A DNA stretch of 64,000 nt from Neobacillus niacini (GTDB taxonomy: Bacteria > Bacillota > Bacilli > Bacillales > Cytobacillaceae). Shown piece after piece: positions 42,917 through 51,982 of this stretch. The position numbers were made by a program, and so were the translations under genes. The stretch's first letter is position 1. Every line of letters begins with the position of its first letter. The stretch is from contig NZ_JAMBOX010000002.1 of NCBI RefSeq assembly GCF_023715785.1, positions 542,404-606,403 of the forward strand, given 5' to 3'. Below the pieces are notes generated by a model. The model searched no databases. It was not told the origin of the DNA and saw only the letters and a program-made list of their open reading frames with translations.

Positions 42917-44589
42917 TGTTTGACTTCCTTTCCTTGCGGCTCCTTAAGCAGCCTTCTTAGTACCTTCCCTGAGCTTGTTGCCGGAAGCTGGTCAATAAAC
43001 TCTACAAATCTAGGATACTTGTAAGCTGCCATTTTTTCTTTCGCCCACTGAACCATTCCCTCTTCGGTGATGTTGCCAGCATAATCAGGTTTTAGAACAA
43101 TGAAGGCCTTGACACTTTCGCCCCTGATCGGATCCGGTACGCCAATGACAGCGCTTTGCAGAATACCCGGATGTTCATTCAATAGCGCCTCTACATCCTC
43201 AGGGAACACACTATAACCGGAGCTCTTGATCATTTCTTTAATCCGGCCGTGGAAGTATAAATAGCCATCCTCATCGACACTGCCGATGTCGCCGGTGTGA
43301 ACCCACCCGTCACGAAGCGTTTCAGCAGTGGCATCAGGTCTGTTTAGATAACCTTTAAAAACGCCTGGATTTTTAATGACAATTTCGCCTTTTTCACCTG
43401 GGCCGACGAGTTCCCCTGTTTCAAAATCCAAGATTTCAAGGTCAGTATCATAGGTTGGAATCCCGCAGCTGCCCCACTTTATGTTGTCAACCGGCATAAA
43501 GGTGTCGCATGTATGGGTTTCGCTAAGACCATAGGATGCTTCATGCATAATGCACCCCTTAGTCAGATCCTTCCATTTATTGGCCAGTTGTTCTGTAACA
43601 GGAATACCAAAACTGGTGGATGAATTTCTTTGTAATGAAGACAAGTCCCTATTTTCAATGCCTGGCAGATTCAAGATTGCCACATTCATTGGTGCGATAC
43701 TGTACCAATTCGTAATCTTATATTTTTCTATCGCATCGACTGTTACAGCTGGATCAAACCGGGTTAACAGCACGCACTCGGCACCGGTATAAATTGGTAT
43801 ATTAACACCCATCACCATCCCGGCAATATGGCATAACGGGGCAATCGTCAAAAATCGTCCGTCCATGGCAAATTGGTTGGAATGAATCGTGGCAGCGGTT
43901 TTAAACAGAGCGCTGCCAAACGGCAGCATCGCTGCTTTCGGTCTTCCGGTTGTCCCTGAGGTAAACACCATTAGCCCGACATCATTCCATATGTCGATTT
44001 CGACATGGCTTGTGTACGGTTGGTTTTCCTGCAGCACCTGAACGAAATCATACGAATCCTGGAAAACCTGCTTTTCCAATTTTAATTCTGCAGGCAATGT
44101 TAATGCTGGTTCAGCCGGCAGATAATCTGCATAGTTCGTTGTCACTACAAACTCGACTGTTGGTGTTTTTGGTCGGGCTACGGCAACAAGTGGCTGCAAC
44201 TCCTGTCCTGCTACGACCGCCTTAATCTCGGCCTCGTTGATTAAATACTCCAGCTCGGACTCTTTATACATGGGATTCAGTGGAACGACAATGCCGCCGA
44301 TACGCTGGATTCCATAATGGGCAATCAGATATTGTGGGCAGTTTTGCATAAATAACGCAACGCGGTCCCCTTTTTTTACACCTTGAGCAATTAGGAATTG
44401 GGCAAATCGATCAACGGATTCATCGAGCACTCGCCAGGATAACTGCCGACCGTAAAACGAATATGCCGTGTTATTTGGAGTGTCAGCTGCATTTTGTTTG
44501 AGGTATTCATGCAGCGGCCGTTCACCTAAGCGATAGGTTAATGTTTTGGAAAGGTTTTTTGGCCAGCTTTTTTGTAAAAGTTCTTTCAT
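42913..44589 (-). CDS. Acyl-CoA synthetase (AMP-forming, long-chain type)
   Basis: 558 residues from the second ATG (44589), which has GGAGG 7 nt upstream. MVFTSGTTGRPKAAMLPFG, YGLSETHTCDTF, HTGDIGSVDEDGYLYFHGR and TSSGKVLRRLL mark a long-chain fatty acid-CoA ligase-like enzyme. Coupled to the following carboxyltransferase gene, which suggests that the activated acid is carboxylated after oxidation. Confidence 0.92.
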   Translation of the reverse strand: MKELLQKSWPKNLSKTLTYRLGERPLHEYLKQNAADTPNNTAYSFYGRQLSWRVLDESVDRFAQFLIAQGVKKGDRVALFMQNCPQYLIAHYGIQRIGGIVVPLNPMYKESELEYLINEAEIKAVVAGQELQPLVAVARPKTPTVEFVVTTNYADYLPAEPALTLPAELKLEKQVFQDSYDFVQVLQENQPYTSHVEIDIWNDVGLMVFTSGTTGRPKAAMLPFGSALFKTAATIHSNQFAMDGRFLTIAPLCHIAGMVMGVNIPIYTGAECVLLTRFDPAVTVDAIEKYKITNWYSIAPMNVAILNLPGIENRDLSSLQRNSSTSFGIPVTEQLANKWKDLTKGCIMHEASYGLSETHTCDTFMPVDNIKWGSCGIPTYDTDLEILDFETGELVGPGEKGEIVIKNPGVFKGYLNRPDATAETLRDGWVHTGDIGSVDEDGYLYFHGRIKEMIKSSGYSVFPEDVEALLNEHPGILQSAVIGVPDPIRGESVKAFIVLKPDYAGNITEEGMVQWAKEKMAAYKYPRFVEFIDQLPATSSGKVLRRLLKEPQGKEVKQ

Positions 44590-44705
44590 ACTCATTCCTC
44601 CCTATTCATCGGCAGTTTAATTTGAAGATTACTCAACTTCGGACATTTCCATCCTTTTCATCAACTGTTTTGTCCGAAGATACACTACGCTTCGGCCATT
44701 ACGTT

Positions 44706-46262
44706 CTATGGCCGCATCTCGTGACTGGACGGGCCGAGCATTTTCGGAAGAAGGGCGTAGGCATCCTTCACCCAATCACATAAAAGTGGTCTGGTATCTC
44801 GCGGATCAATAATTTCTTCAATGCCAAACGCTTCAGCGGTTCTTATCGGCGAACGGACTGATTCCATGCGATCCAACAGTTCTTTTAATAATTCTTCAGG
44901 ACTGTCACTAGCCTCAAGCTCACGGCGATAAGCTACCTGAACCCCGCCCTCAACCGGTAGCGAGCCCCAGTCGCCTGACGGCCAGGCATAACGAAGGTTT
45001 AATCCGTGGCCATTGGACATTCCGGCACCGCCCACACCGAATACTCTACGCATGATAATTTCAATCATTGGAACTTTTGCTTGGTAAATGGCCGCAATTG
45101 CACGTACTCCTTTGCGGATCGTTCCTTTCATTTCATTTGGCAATCCAATGACCATACCAGGCTGGTCGACCATATTTACAATCGGCAAATGAAATGTTTG
45201 ACATAAATCTACAAAACGTTCTATTTTTTCCGAACTCTCAGCTGTCAGCCCACCGCCATTAACATAAGGGTCTGAGGCCAGTACCCCGACAGGATGTCCG
45301 TCTAGCCGTGCAAAACAGGTAAGTGTGCCACCGCCATAATATCGTCCCATCTCAAAGATAGAGCCATCATCGAATATCATTGGTAGAACCTCACGAATTT
45401 TATATGGAGTCCTGCGATTTCTAAGGATAACCGAGATTAAACGATCGTCTATTCGGTTTGGATCATCCGTTCCTGTTTCTACAGGCGGCAGCTGCCAGAC
45501 ACTTGAAGGCAAGTACGATAAGAAACGTCGTGCCTGCTCAAAGGCATGTTCTTCTGAGCGGGCAATATTATCTATGGCACCACTTGACCGATGGACCTGA
45601 ATGCCGCCAAGTTCTTCTTTCGTCAAGACCTGTCCCATTCCATATTTAACAACAGGCGGGCCTGCAACGAATAATTGAGCGGTTTTCTCTACCATTACGG
45701 AAAAATGTGATGCTGCAACCCTGGCTGCACCGAGTCCCGCAACTGAACCCAAACATAAAGAAACGACCGGAATCCTTCCCATATTGGCAACGACCAAATC
45801 CCAGGCAGGATTAATCGGTATATATGTATGGCCATCTGTATCGAGGAATTTCACACTGCCCCCGCCGCCGGTACCATCAACAAGCCGGATGATTGGGAGC
45901 TGAAGGTCATGAGCCAACCTTTCTGCATATACCTGCTTCCTAATGATTGCGCCGTCCGCCGCACCCCCGCGGACCGTAAAGTCATCTCCCCCGACAACTA
46001 CTTTTCGTCCATTAATCCTTCCTGTTCCGACAATAAAGTTTGCTGGTGTAAATTCAACTAATTGACCATCGGCATCATACTTCGATTTCCCGGCAATAGC
46101 ACCTAATTCATGAAAGCTATCTTCGTCCAGCAAACTGGATATCCGCTCTCTAACAGTTAGCTTGCCTTGTGATTTGTGCTTGGCGACCCGTTCTTCACCG
46201 CCCATTTGATACGCCAATTTTTCACGGCGCCGAAGTTCGTTAATTTCTGGTTCCCATGTCAA
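44706..46262 (-). CDS. Acyl-CoA carboxylase carboxyltransferase subunit
   Basis: 518 residues. I place the start at TTG 46262: AAAGGAGG lies 8 nt upstream, inside the longer frame, and gives the family-like start TWEPEINELRRREKLAYQMG. RLVDGTGGGGSVKFLDTDG, SLCLGSVAGLGAARVAASHF and NMVDQPGMVIGLPNEMKG are the carboxyltransferase landmarks. It is the first gene of the third operon, and the third such subunit in 20 kb. A sigma-A promoter and TetR-type dyad lie upstream. Confidence 0.9.
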   Translation of the reverse strand: MTWEPEINELRRREKLAYQMGGEERVAKHKSQGKLTVRERISSLLDEDSFHELGAIAGKSKYDADGQLVEFTPANFIVGTGRINGRKVVVGGDDFTVRGGAADGAIIRKQVYAERLAHDLQLPIIRLVDGTGGGGSVKFLDTDGHTYIPINPAWDLVVANMGRIPVVSLCLGSVAGLGAARVAASHFSVMVEKTAQLFVAGPPVVKYGMGQVLTKEELGGIQVHRSSGAIDNIARSEEHAFEQARRFLSYLPSSVWQLPPVETGTDDPNRIDDRLISVILRNRRTPYKIREVLPMIFDDGSIFEMGRYYGGGTLTCFARLDGHPVGVLASDPYVNGGGLTAESSEKIERFVDLCQTFHLPIVNMVDQPGMVIGLPNEMKGTIRKGVRAIAAIYQAKVPMIEIIMRRVFGVGGAGMSNGHGLNLRYAWPSGDWGSLPVEGGVQVAYRRELEASDSPEELLKELLDRMESVRSPIRTAEAFGIEEIIDPRDTRPLLCDWVKDAYALLPKMLGPSSHEMRP

Positions 46263-46412
46263 CTCATCGTCCTCCTTTCGAAGACTATTCATTATGATTG
46301 AGATTTTTGGTTTATGTTTGATGACAAATAAATAATCTTGGTGTGGAAGGGATTGAATGAAACAAACCGTAGAAGAGTGAAGTGAAACCGTTTTCAAACA
46401 ACTGAACAAAAG

Positions 46413-46430
46413 ATACTGAACGGTCAGTAT
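46413..46430. promoter_or_regulatory. Candidate TetR-family operator at the operon promoter
   Basis: ATACTGAACGGTCAGTAT has perfect 7-bp arms (ATACTGA / TCAGTAT). It lies 10 nt downstream of the -10 box at 46440, over the expected start of transcription, ideal for repression. Compare the dyad at 41325. Confidence 0.6.
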
Positions 46431-46439
46431 ATATTACTT

Positions 46440-46468
46440 ATTTTAGTCAAGCTACAGATGTTTGTAAA
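46440..46468 (-). promoter_or_regulatory. Sigma-A promoter of the third operon
   Basis: Minus-strand -35 TTTACA (46463-46468), 17-nt spacer, -10 TAAAAT (46440-46445). The 331-base gap 46263-46593 holds this promoter, the dyad at 46413, a leader of about 170 nt and the terminator at 46549; I see no other gene in it. Confidence 0.65.
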
Positions 46469-46548
46469 GGTTACTTTTAGAATTAACCAAATATTTCTAC
46501 TATAAATGTGGTATTAATATGATTACCAGACTTATTCATATTGTCATT

Positions 46549-46587
46549 AAAACGCCGGAACCATCATCATAGTCCCGGCATCGTTTT
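46549..46587 (-). terminator. Terminator of the 3-hydroxyisobutyrate dehydrogenase-like gene
   Basis: On the minus strand GATGCCGGGAC pairs with GTTCCGGC and flanking AAAACG/CGTTTT, ending in a U-run. It lies just past the stop at 46594. Confidence 0.7.
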
Positions 46588-46593
46588 AAATCG

Positions 46594-47487
46594 TCATCTT
46601 TTTTTTCTAACTAAAACCCCGCATTGCTCTTCCATTGGCTGGATCACTGCAGACATATCCGAATCACTTAGGCCATTCTCGGTCGCAACAGAAAATGCCT
46701 GTTCTGCCAATTGTCCGGTGAAGTTGTTCATCCCGGCCTCTTGCAAAAGCTGATTGGCCAAACGGACATCCTTCAAAACATATTTCACCGCACCGCCGGG
46801 TTGGAAATTCCGATCAAGCACGTATTGTTCCATATGCCGACGCAAAATTCGGCTGTCTCCATAGCTGACTTTTAAAATATTGTATAACTGTTCGGAATCA
46901 AGTCCAAATGCAGCTCCAGTAACCATCGCTTCTGAAACGGCAAGCGAATGAACCGCGACAAGATATTGATTGATCAGCTTAGCAATGCTTCCTGATCCGG
47001 AAGAACCAAGGTATTCAACTGTACCGCCTAGAACCCTTAATAAAGGAGAAATTTTTTCGAAAATCTCCCGCTCACCGCCGACCATAATCGTTAAAGTCCC
47101 GGCTTCCGCCCCTTCTGGCCCGCCGCTTACAGGAGCATCAAGGTAAGCAATGTCTCTGTCAGCCGTTTTTTCAAAAAGGATTTTGCTTGTATTCGCTCCA
47201 ACCGTTGTCAAATCGATACAGACGGTCCCTGGGCGGGCGTTCTCAATAATACCGTTAATGCCACCATATACCTCTAAAACATCCTCTGGCATGGATAAAC
47301 AAGTACAAATGATGTCACAGTTCCTTGCCAATGAAGAAATTGATTCTTCAACATTTGCACCTTGCTCTACAAGCGCTCTAACTTTCTCTTTGGTCCGATT
47401 ATAGACATGCACATCATATCCATGTTCAAGCAGCCGTTTTGCCATTCTTGAACCCATGACACCTGTTCCGATAAATCCAATGATCAT
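46594..47487 (-). CDS. NAD(P)-dependent 3-hydroxyacid dehydrogenase (3-hydroxyisobutyrate/tartronate semialdehyde type)
   Basis: 297 residues from the ATG at 47487, whose ATGA overlaps the stop of the preceding gene. [20 protein letters not shown] (dinucleotide loop), [20 protein letters not shown] (substrate loop) and catalytic Lys in [12 protein letters not shown] are the family motifs. Coupled to a hydroxypyruvate-isomerase-like gene, the pair resembles the glyoxylate/tartronate semialdehyde route (Hyi-GlxR), where the reductase gives glycerate. Confidence 0.9.
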   Translation of the reverse strand: MIIGFIGTGVMGSRMAKRLLEHGYDVHVYNRTKEKVRALVEQGANVEESISSLARNCDIICTCLSMPEDVLEVYGGINGIIENARPGTVCIDLTTVGANTSKILFEKTADRDIAYLDAPVSGGPEGAEAGTLTIMVGGEREIFEKISPLLRVLGGTVEYLGSSGSGSIAKLINQYLVAVHSLAVSEAMVTGAAFGLDSEQLYNILKVSYGDSRILRRHMEQYVLDRNFQPGGAVKYVLKDVRLANQLLQEAGMNNFTGQLAEQAFSVATENGLSDSDMSAVIQPMEEQCGVLVRKKR

Positions 47488-48260
47488 TTTATTTTCCATC
47501 CTTCCAGCCAATCGAAACTGGCTTCACTTTTTCCGCTCGGCGTATATTCGACGCCAATGTAGCCTTCATAGATATCATTTAAATAATGGAATATTTCTTT
47601 GTAATTCATTTCTCCTGTCCCTGGCTGATGACGGCCCGGAACATCTGCTATTTGGACATGCCCGATGGTGTCAGCATATTGTTGAAATAGGCTCAGCGGA
47701 TTTCCATGTATGCGCTCCATATGATAAAAATCAAACTGAAGCTTCACATTTGGCAAGTCCACCACATCCAGTATCTCTTTTGCCTGATGAATATCATGTA
47801 AAAAATAACCCGGCATATCGTATGGATTGAGCGGTTCAATTAATAGCGTGATCCCGTGTTTTGCCATTTCGGTTCCGGCAAAATGAAGATTTTTCAAATA
47901 AACAGCGCGAGCTATTCTATGATCTCCGTTTGATATAATACCAGCCATGCAGTGAATCTTTGATACGTTTAATGCCACTGCATACTCTATTCCAGTTTGG
48001 ACCGATTGTTTAAATTCGTTCACGCGATACGGGTCAGCAGCCAAACCTCGATCACCTTTTACCCAATTCCCCGGAGGCAAGTTTATTAGTTCCAGTGATA
48101 ACAGATTATGTAAAAGTTCCCGCTGAATCTCTGCTATGGTATGATTATAGGGGAATTGACACTCCACATAAGAAAATCCACAATCCCGCGCTTTCTTGAA
48201 CCGCTCCAAAAAGTGAACTTCAGTGAAAATAGTTGAAAGATTCACAGCAAATTTATTCAT
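47484..48260 (-). CDS. TIM-barrel protein, hydroxypyruvate isomerase-like
   Basis: 258 residues from ATG 48260 (GGAGATGGTGG RBS). An AP-endonuclease-2/xylose-isomerase-like barrel: ARDCGFSYVECQFPY, ITLLIEPLNPYDMPGYFL, LQFDFYHMERI, GHVQIADVPGRHQPGTGEM and GYIGVEYTPSGKSE are characteristic of hydroxypyruvate isomerase Hyi. It interconverts hydroxypyruvate and tartronate semialdehyde in characterised relatives. First gene of a two-gene operon. Confidence 0.88.
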   Translation of the reverse strand: MNKFAVNLSTIFTEVHFLERFKKARDCGFSYVECQFPYNHTIAEIQRELLHNLLSLELINLPPGNWVKGDRGLAADPYRVNEFKQSVQTGIEYAVALNVSKIHCMAGIISNGDHRIARAVYLKNLHFAGTEMAKHGITLLIEPLNPYDMPGYFLHDIHQAKEILDVVDLPNVKLQFDFYHMERIHGNPLSLFQQYADTIGHVQIADVPGRHQPGTGEMNYKEIFHYLNDIYEGYIGVEYTPSGKSEASFDWLEGWKIK

Positions 48261-48296
48261 GTACCACCATCTCCAGAATTTTCGCATTTTCATTCT

Positions 48297-48324
48297 ATTC
48301 TACTATATTTGGCAAAATCAGCAA
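48297..48324 (-). promoter_or_regulatory. Candidate sigma-A promoter of the hyi-like operon
   Basis: Minus-strand -35 TTGCTG (48319-48324) and -10 TAGAAT (48297-48302), 16-nt spacer. Confidence 0.45.
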
Positions 48325-48530
48325 GAACCATGAGAGTTCTCAGGTAAATTATCCCTCGTCTTCACATGATTTCCTAGAATATGACATCTTGATAGGTATT
48401 TTGTCATAAACTTTCTTTTTATGTCATTTTATTTATCTATTTAACATAAAATGTAACCTTATTGTCCTGTATTTATGATGATAAAACATGTTAGGGTATG
48501 TACTAGAGATTTTATTAGGAGGTAGCGCAC

Positions 48531-49418
48531 ATGACCATCATGTTGAAATCACTCATCGTAGCTTGTGCAGCTACAATGGCCATTAATATCCAAGATCATA
48601 CCGCTAAAGCAATAACAGATAATGCACTTCAACATAGAACAAGTATTTCTGTCATTAATCCATTTACTATTGGGGAATTATATATACAGGAAGATTATAC
48701 TCTTCATGACGCGGTACAAGCCATTGGTGATCTGTTTCATCCGCACAAAGAAGTTCAACTAGATTCAGCAAAACCTGTGATTAACGCCGTTGTTAATGCG
48801 GCTGTCGGGGTATTAGCCGATTCTTCAGACCAAGAAAAGAAGGGCGTTGAAGAAAAAACAGAAACGCCAAACGGTTCATCAGAATCAGCAGAAACAGCGA
48901 CTGAACCGGTTGTTACAGAAGTACTTGATGCTCAAGTAACGGAATCAGCAGACCCTGTCGAGCAACAAATGGAACCTGCAGAAACTGCAGAAACTGCAGT
49001 ACAGGAAGTTGAGGCACCGGCGATAGAACCCACTGAACCGGCGATCTCCATTTCCGAGCAGGAAAAAAACTTATTTGCTCGCTTAGTGGAAGCAGAAGCG
49101 AAGGGTGAATCATATGAAGGGAAAGTGGCAGTTGCAACTGTGGTCTTAAATCGTGTGGAATCACCAGAGTTTCCCGATACGATAACAGAAGTGATCAAAG
49201 AAAAAACAGGTAAAGCATATGCTTTTTCACCGGTGCAAAATGGTGAAATCAATAAACCGGCATCCGAAGATTCAAAGCAAGCAGTTGAAGAAGCTTTAAA
49301 GAGAGAAAACACATTGAATAATTCCATTTATTTCTATAACCCGGAAATTGCCACTGATACCTGGATTCGCACCCGTCAAGCGGTGGAGACAATCGGTAAT
49401 CATGTGTTTGCGAAATAA
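48531..49418 (+). CDS. Cell wall hydrolase, SleB/CwlJ-like (Hydrolase_2)
   Basis: A 295-residue exported protein with a weak signal peptide (LKSLIVACAATMAINIQDHTAKA). An acidic, Glu/Thr/Ala-rich linker (about 95-175) follows. The C-terminal catalytic domain begins ISEQEKNLFARLVEAEAKGE, with the key Glu (LVEAEA), then VATVVLNRVESPEFPDTI and IYFYNPEIATDTW. SleB-type lytic transglycosylases digest spore cortex or vegetative peptidoglycan; there is no LysM or SleB-type N-terminal domain here. AGGAGG-type RBS and own terminator. Confidence 0.88.
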   Translation: MTIMLKSLIVACAATMAINIQDHTAKAITDNALQHRTSISVINPFTIGELYIQEDYTLHDAVQAIGDLFHPHKEVQLDSAKPVINAVVNAAVGVLADSSDQEKKGVEEKTETPNGSSESAETATEPVVTEVLDAQVTESADPVEQQMEPAETAETAVQEVEAPAIEPTEPAISISEQEKNLFARLVEAEAKGESYEGKVAVATVVLNRVESPEFPDTITEVIKEKTGKAYAFSPVQNGEINKPASEDSKQAVEEALKRENTLNNSIYFYNPEIATDTWIRTRQAVETIGNHVFAK

Positions 49419-49427
49419 TTGAACATC

Positions 49428-49467
49428 AAAAAGGGCGTACCAACTAAGGTCAGGTGCGCCTTTTTTG
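49428..49467 (+). terminator. Terminator of the cell wall hydrolase gene
   Basis: ATCAAAAAGGGCG pairs with CGCCTTTTTTGAT around a partly paired loop; a T-run forms the right arm. It can also serve the minus-strand gene ending at 49494. Confidence 0.8.
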
Positions 49468-49493
49468 ATTGAGTTGTAATTAATCCGCGCTTA

Positions 49494-49679
49494 TTATGGC
49501 ATGTTAATGATTGCTGTTGGCAACTCGGCATACCTTGACTGGTAAAATATTTTCAGACCCTGTTCACCAATTGGACGTTGAAATGTAATCGTACCGGTTA
49601 CGGATTCATCCTTTTTTAACGTTCCATAATGTAAGTAGGTGTCAACGTCCACGGTCGTTAAATTATCCTGCTCATTCAA
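49494..49679 (-). CDS. Short DUF4352-like fragment or small protein
   Basis: A 61-residue frame from TTG 49679 (AGAGGGG RBS, short spacing). The segment GTLKKDESVTGTITFQRP followed by GLKIFYQSR resembles only the last strands of the immunoglobulin-like DUF4352 domain, so it may be the remnant of a longer lipoprotein. It has no signal peptide. Position: 32 nt downstream of the anti-sigma gene, possibly on the same transcript. Confidence 0.5.
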   Translation of the reverse strand: MNEQDNLTTVDVDTYLHYGTLKKDESVTGTITFQRPIGEQGLKIFYQSRYAELPTAIINMP

Positions 49680-49711
49680 TTTTCCCCTCTTTTCATATAA
49701 CTTACAAATAT

Positions 49712-50383
49712 TTATCTTAAAAAGGTTAATAGTAGTTGGAAGCTAGGAGAAAGCAAGTGGACGTTTACATATACTTCCCCTATCTTTTCTTCAAAAATGA
49801 TGAATGTATCAGCCGGCACATGATAGGGAGTAAGGTCCACTGGATTTTGTAAATCCAAATTTTTGTAGTATTCATTTTTTTGTTCATATGCGGCTGCCAG
49901 TAATTGTAAACATTCATCTAACCTGCTTTGATTGGACTGCAATGCCGCTGGGATGGACATTTTTTTAATGCCAGTGATAATCGCTTCTCCATCTTGAATC
50001 ACTTTGCTACGTAATTCATCCGATTTTTCTGCCGGTTGGTTGCTCTCAACCGATTGAATTAATAAATCTTCGGAAAGTCGCTGGTCTTTTGTCAGTTGAA
50101 TCATCACATTTTGCAGGTGAATAAGGGCTACCTGCTGCTCACGAATCGTCGGCAAACTGGCTTGATGGATATCAGTCTTCATAAAGCTCACCGCCAGAAT
50201 GAGCAAACAGGTCGCCGCCAGTACAAGGCTAGTAAAATAGGCGAATTTAGGGCGTATCCGTGAAAATTGGGAATCAGCTGTCGCTTTTTTTACTATTTTC
50301 TTTTTCAGGGATTTCGATAATTCCATATCTTTAAAATACGTATCATCTAGACTTTCCTTTAACAATCGAAGATCATCTTTCAA
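49712..50383 (-). CDS. Probable anti-sigma factor (membrane anchored)
   Basis: A 223-residue protein with a cytosolic N-terminal region of about 45 residues, one transmembrane helix (about 47-65, YFTSLVLAATCLLILAV) and an extracellular helical domain. Its ATG overlaps the stop of the ECF sigma gene by 4 nt, the standard sigma/anti-sigma arrangement. N-terminal DLRLLKESLDDTYFKDMELS resembles DUF3600-type Bacillus anti-sigma proteins. No zinc-binding HxxxCxxC motif is visible. Confidence 0.75.
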   Translation of the reverse strand: MKDDLRLLKESLDDTYFKDMELSKSLKKKIVKKATADSQFSRIRPKFAYFTSLVLAATCLLILAVSFMKTDIHQASLPTIREQQVALIHLQNVMIQLTKDQRLSEDLLIQSVESNQPAEKSDELRSKVIQDGEAIITGIKKMSIPAALQSNQSRLDECLQLLAAAYEQKNEYYKNLDLQNPVDLTPYHVPADTFIIFEEKIGEVYVNVHLLSPSFQLLLTFLR

Positions 50384-50943
50384 AACTCATCCCTCGTTTC
50401 TTTCCCAATCTTTTTAAATAATAGTTCTTTTCCTCTTTTTAATCGGGTCCGAATCGTATTCTCATTTGTTTGTAAAAAGGCGGAGATTTCTTCAACCCGG
50501 TAATTTTCATAATAAAAGAGAATGATAACCTCCCTATATTTCACCGGTAAATGGAGAACAGCGGCGGCCAACTCCTTTTTTTGTGACCGCTCCAACACAT
50601 GCTCCAATACACTGTCCTTCATGTCTTTTTGTTTAGGAGTAAAATCATGAAACAACAAGTTTCGAAACGACCAGCTTTTTAAATAGTCCTTGCATGTATT
50701 AATCGTGATTGAGTAAAGCCACGTTTTGACGGATGAGTCGCCGCGAAATTTATCCCAATTTTGAAAGCATTTGATAAAAACCTCTTGCGTGATGTCTTCC
50801 GCGACTTTCTGATCCTTTACATATGTAAAAGCAAGCTTCAACACCTTGTTTCCATATGTCTCAATCAGTTCTTCTAGAAGGGTTTCTTTTTTTATACTTG
50901 AGATGTCCAAGTGATAAGGGTCTTTTGGTTTATTAAGCTTCAT
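50380..50943 (-). CDS. ECF RNA polymerase sigma factor
   Basis: 187 residues. Sigma region 2 reads ITQEVFIKCFQNWDKFRG with SVKTWLYSITINTCKDYLKSW (-10 recognition), and region 4 reads LPVKYREVIILFYYENYRVEEI with the helix NTIRTRLKRGKELL (-35 recognition). It is encoded between two ABC permease genes and its anti-sigma gene in one operon. A sequence matching an ECF promoter precedes the operon, suggesting self-activation. Confidence 0.92.
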   Translation of the reverse strand: MKLNKPKDPYHLDISSIKKETLLEELIETYGNKVLKLAFTYVKDQKVAEDITQEVFIKCFQNWDKFRGDSSVKTWLYSITINTCKDYLKSWSFRNLLFHDFTPKQKDMKDSVLEHVLERSQKKELAAAVLHLPVKYREVIILFYYENYRVEEISAFLQTNENTIRTRLKRGKELLFKKIGKETRDEF

Positions 50944-50965
50944 CCTGCTCCCCTTTTCTATTTTT

Positions 50966-51982
50966 CTATAAATAGCCCCTAGATTGTTCCTTATTGATCA
51001 ATTCAAATTCCCCTTTTACTGTCATACGGCCGTCCTTTGGCGCGGTCTCTTTTTTCTTGCGGGATTTGACCCATTGCAGTTCCCCCTGCATGTTTTCTTC
51101 TAGCTCTTTTTTAATACTATTAACGATAAAAATGACGATAAAAAACCCTAAAATCGGCACAAAAATAGTCCACGGTGCCCTGTTAAAATCGAATAAATTT
51201 TGCCCAATCAGCCCAGCCCATTCATTGGATAAGGAGGCTGGTTTTGGAGGCTCGTCATAACCGACAATTCCGCCCGCCGTTTGACCGCCAAGGAATACCC
51301 CAAATATTCCGAGATGCATTATGAGTTGCAATGTGCTTAATAGCTGCTGGACCAATAATAATATTCCATATGAACGAATATAAGGCATTAATTGTTTTCT
51401 TAAAATATGAAATTTACTCGCACCCATAAGGTAGGAGCTTTGAACAAATGATTGAGATAATAATTGTTCTGTAACATCAGATGAAAATATCGTAACCGTT
51501 GGAATTCCAATAAAAACCAACATGATGATCTGAAAGGAAACAACTGAAGAAATCGGTACACCTTCAACTGCACCAATGACGGGCCACATTAAGGCAAGAC
51601 CTAAGAAAATCGAAGGGATATATCTCATCGTCATAAAAAAGTCTTTAAATACGTTTTTAAGGGAAGGAGCCCATATAGACATGAAAAGTCCCAACATACC
51701 TCCGAACAAAACTCTTAGCAAGGCGACTCCAAACGCCGTAATCAAAGTAAACTTCGCCCCGTATAGGAATAGTAAATGCATATCCTGGCCATTTCGGTCA
51801 GTTCCAAATGGGTGCTCTAATGAGGGCGGAAACGGAGCCTTTCCAATCACCTTTCCCTGCTCATCCGTAATCATGACATTTTTATTAAAATCTGCTGGTC
51901 CATAAGCGGGATACAAGATGCTGGCAACTAATAAAAACAGCAATATCGCTGATCCGATGATGGTTTTTTTATATCCAATCAT
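50966..51982 (-). CDS. ABC transporter permease (OppC-like), ECF-sigma operon
   Basis: 338 residues from ATG 51982 (AAAGGAG RBS; ATGA overlap with the upstream gene). One N-terminal helix, then PFPPSLEHPFGTDRNGQDMH, the OppC-type extracytoplasmic motif, and five helices with the EAA-like loop LMGASKFHILRKQLMPYI. A charged cytosolic tail of about 50 residues is unusual. No ATPase or binding protein lies nearby, so the pair must borrow them or act as a sensor or export unit. Confidence 0.85.
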   Translation of the reverse strand: MIGYKKTIIGSAILLFLLVASILYPAYGPADFNKNVMITDEQGKVIGKAPFPPSLEHPFGTDRNGQDMHLLFLYGAKFTLITAFGVALLRVLFGGMLGLFMSIWAPSLKNVFKDFFMTMRYIPSIFLGLALMWPVIGAVEGVPISSVVSFQIIMLVFIGIPTVTIFSSDVTEQLLSQSFVQSSYLMGASKFHILRKQLMPYIRSYGILLLVQQLLSTLQLIMHLGIFGVFLGGQTAGGIVGYDEPPKPASLSNEWAGLIGQNLFDFNRAPWTIFVPILGFFIVIFIVNSIKKELEENMQGELQWVKSRKKKETAPKDGRMTVKGEFELINKEQSRGYL

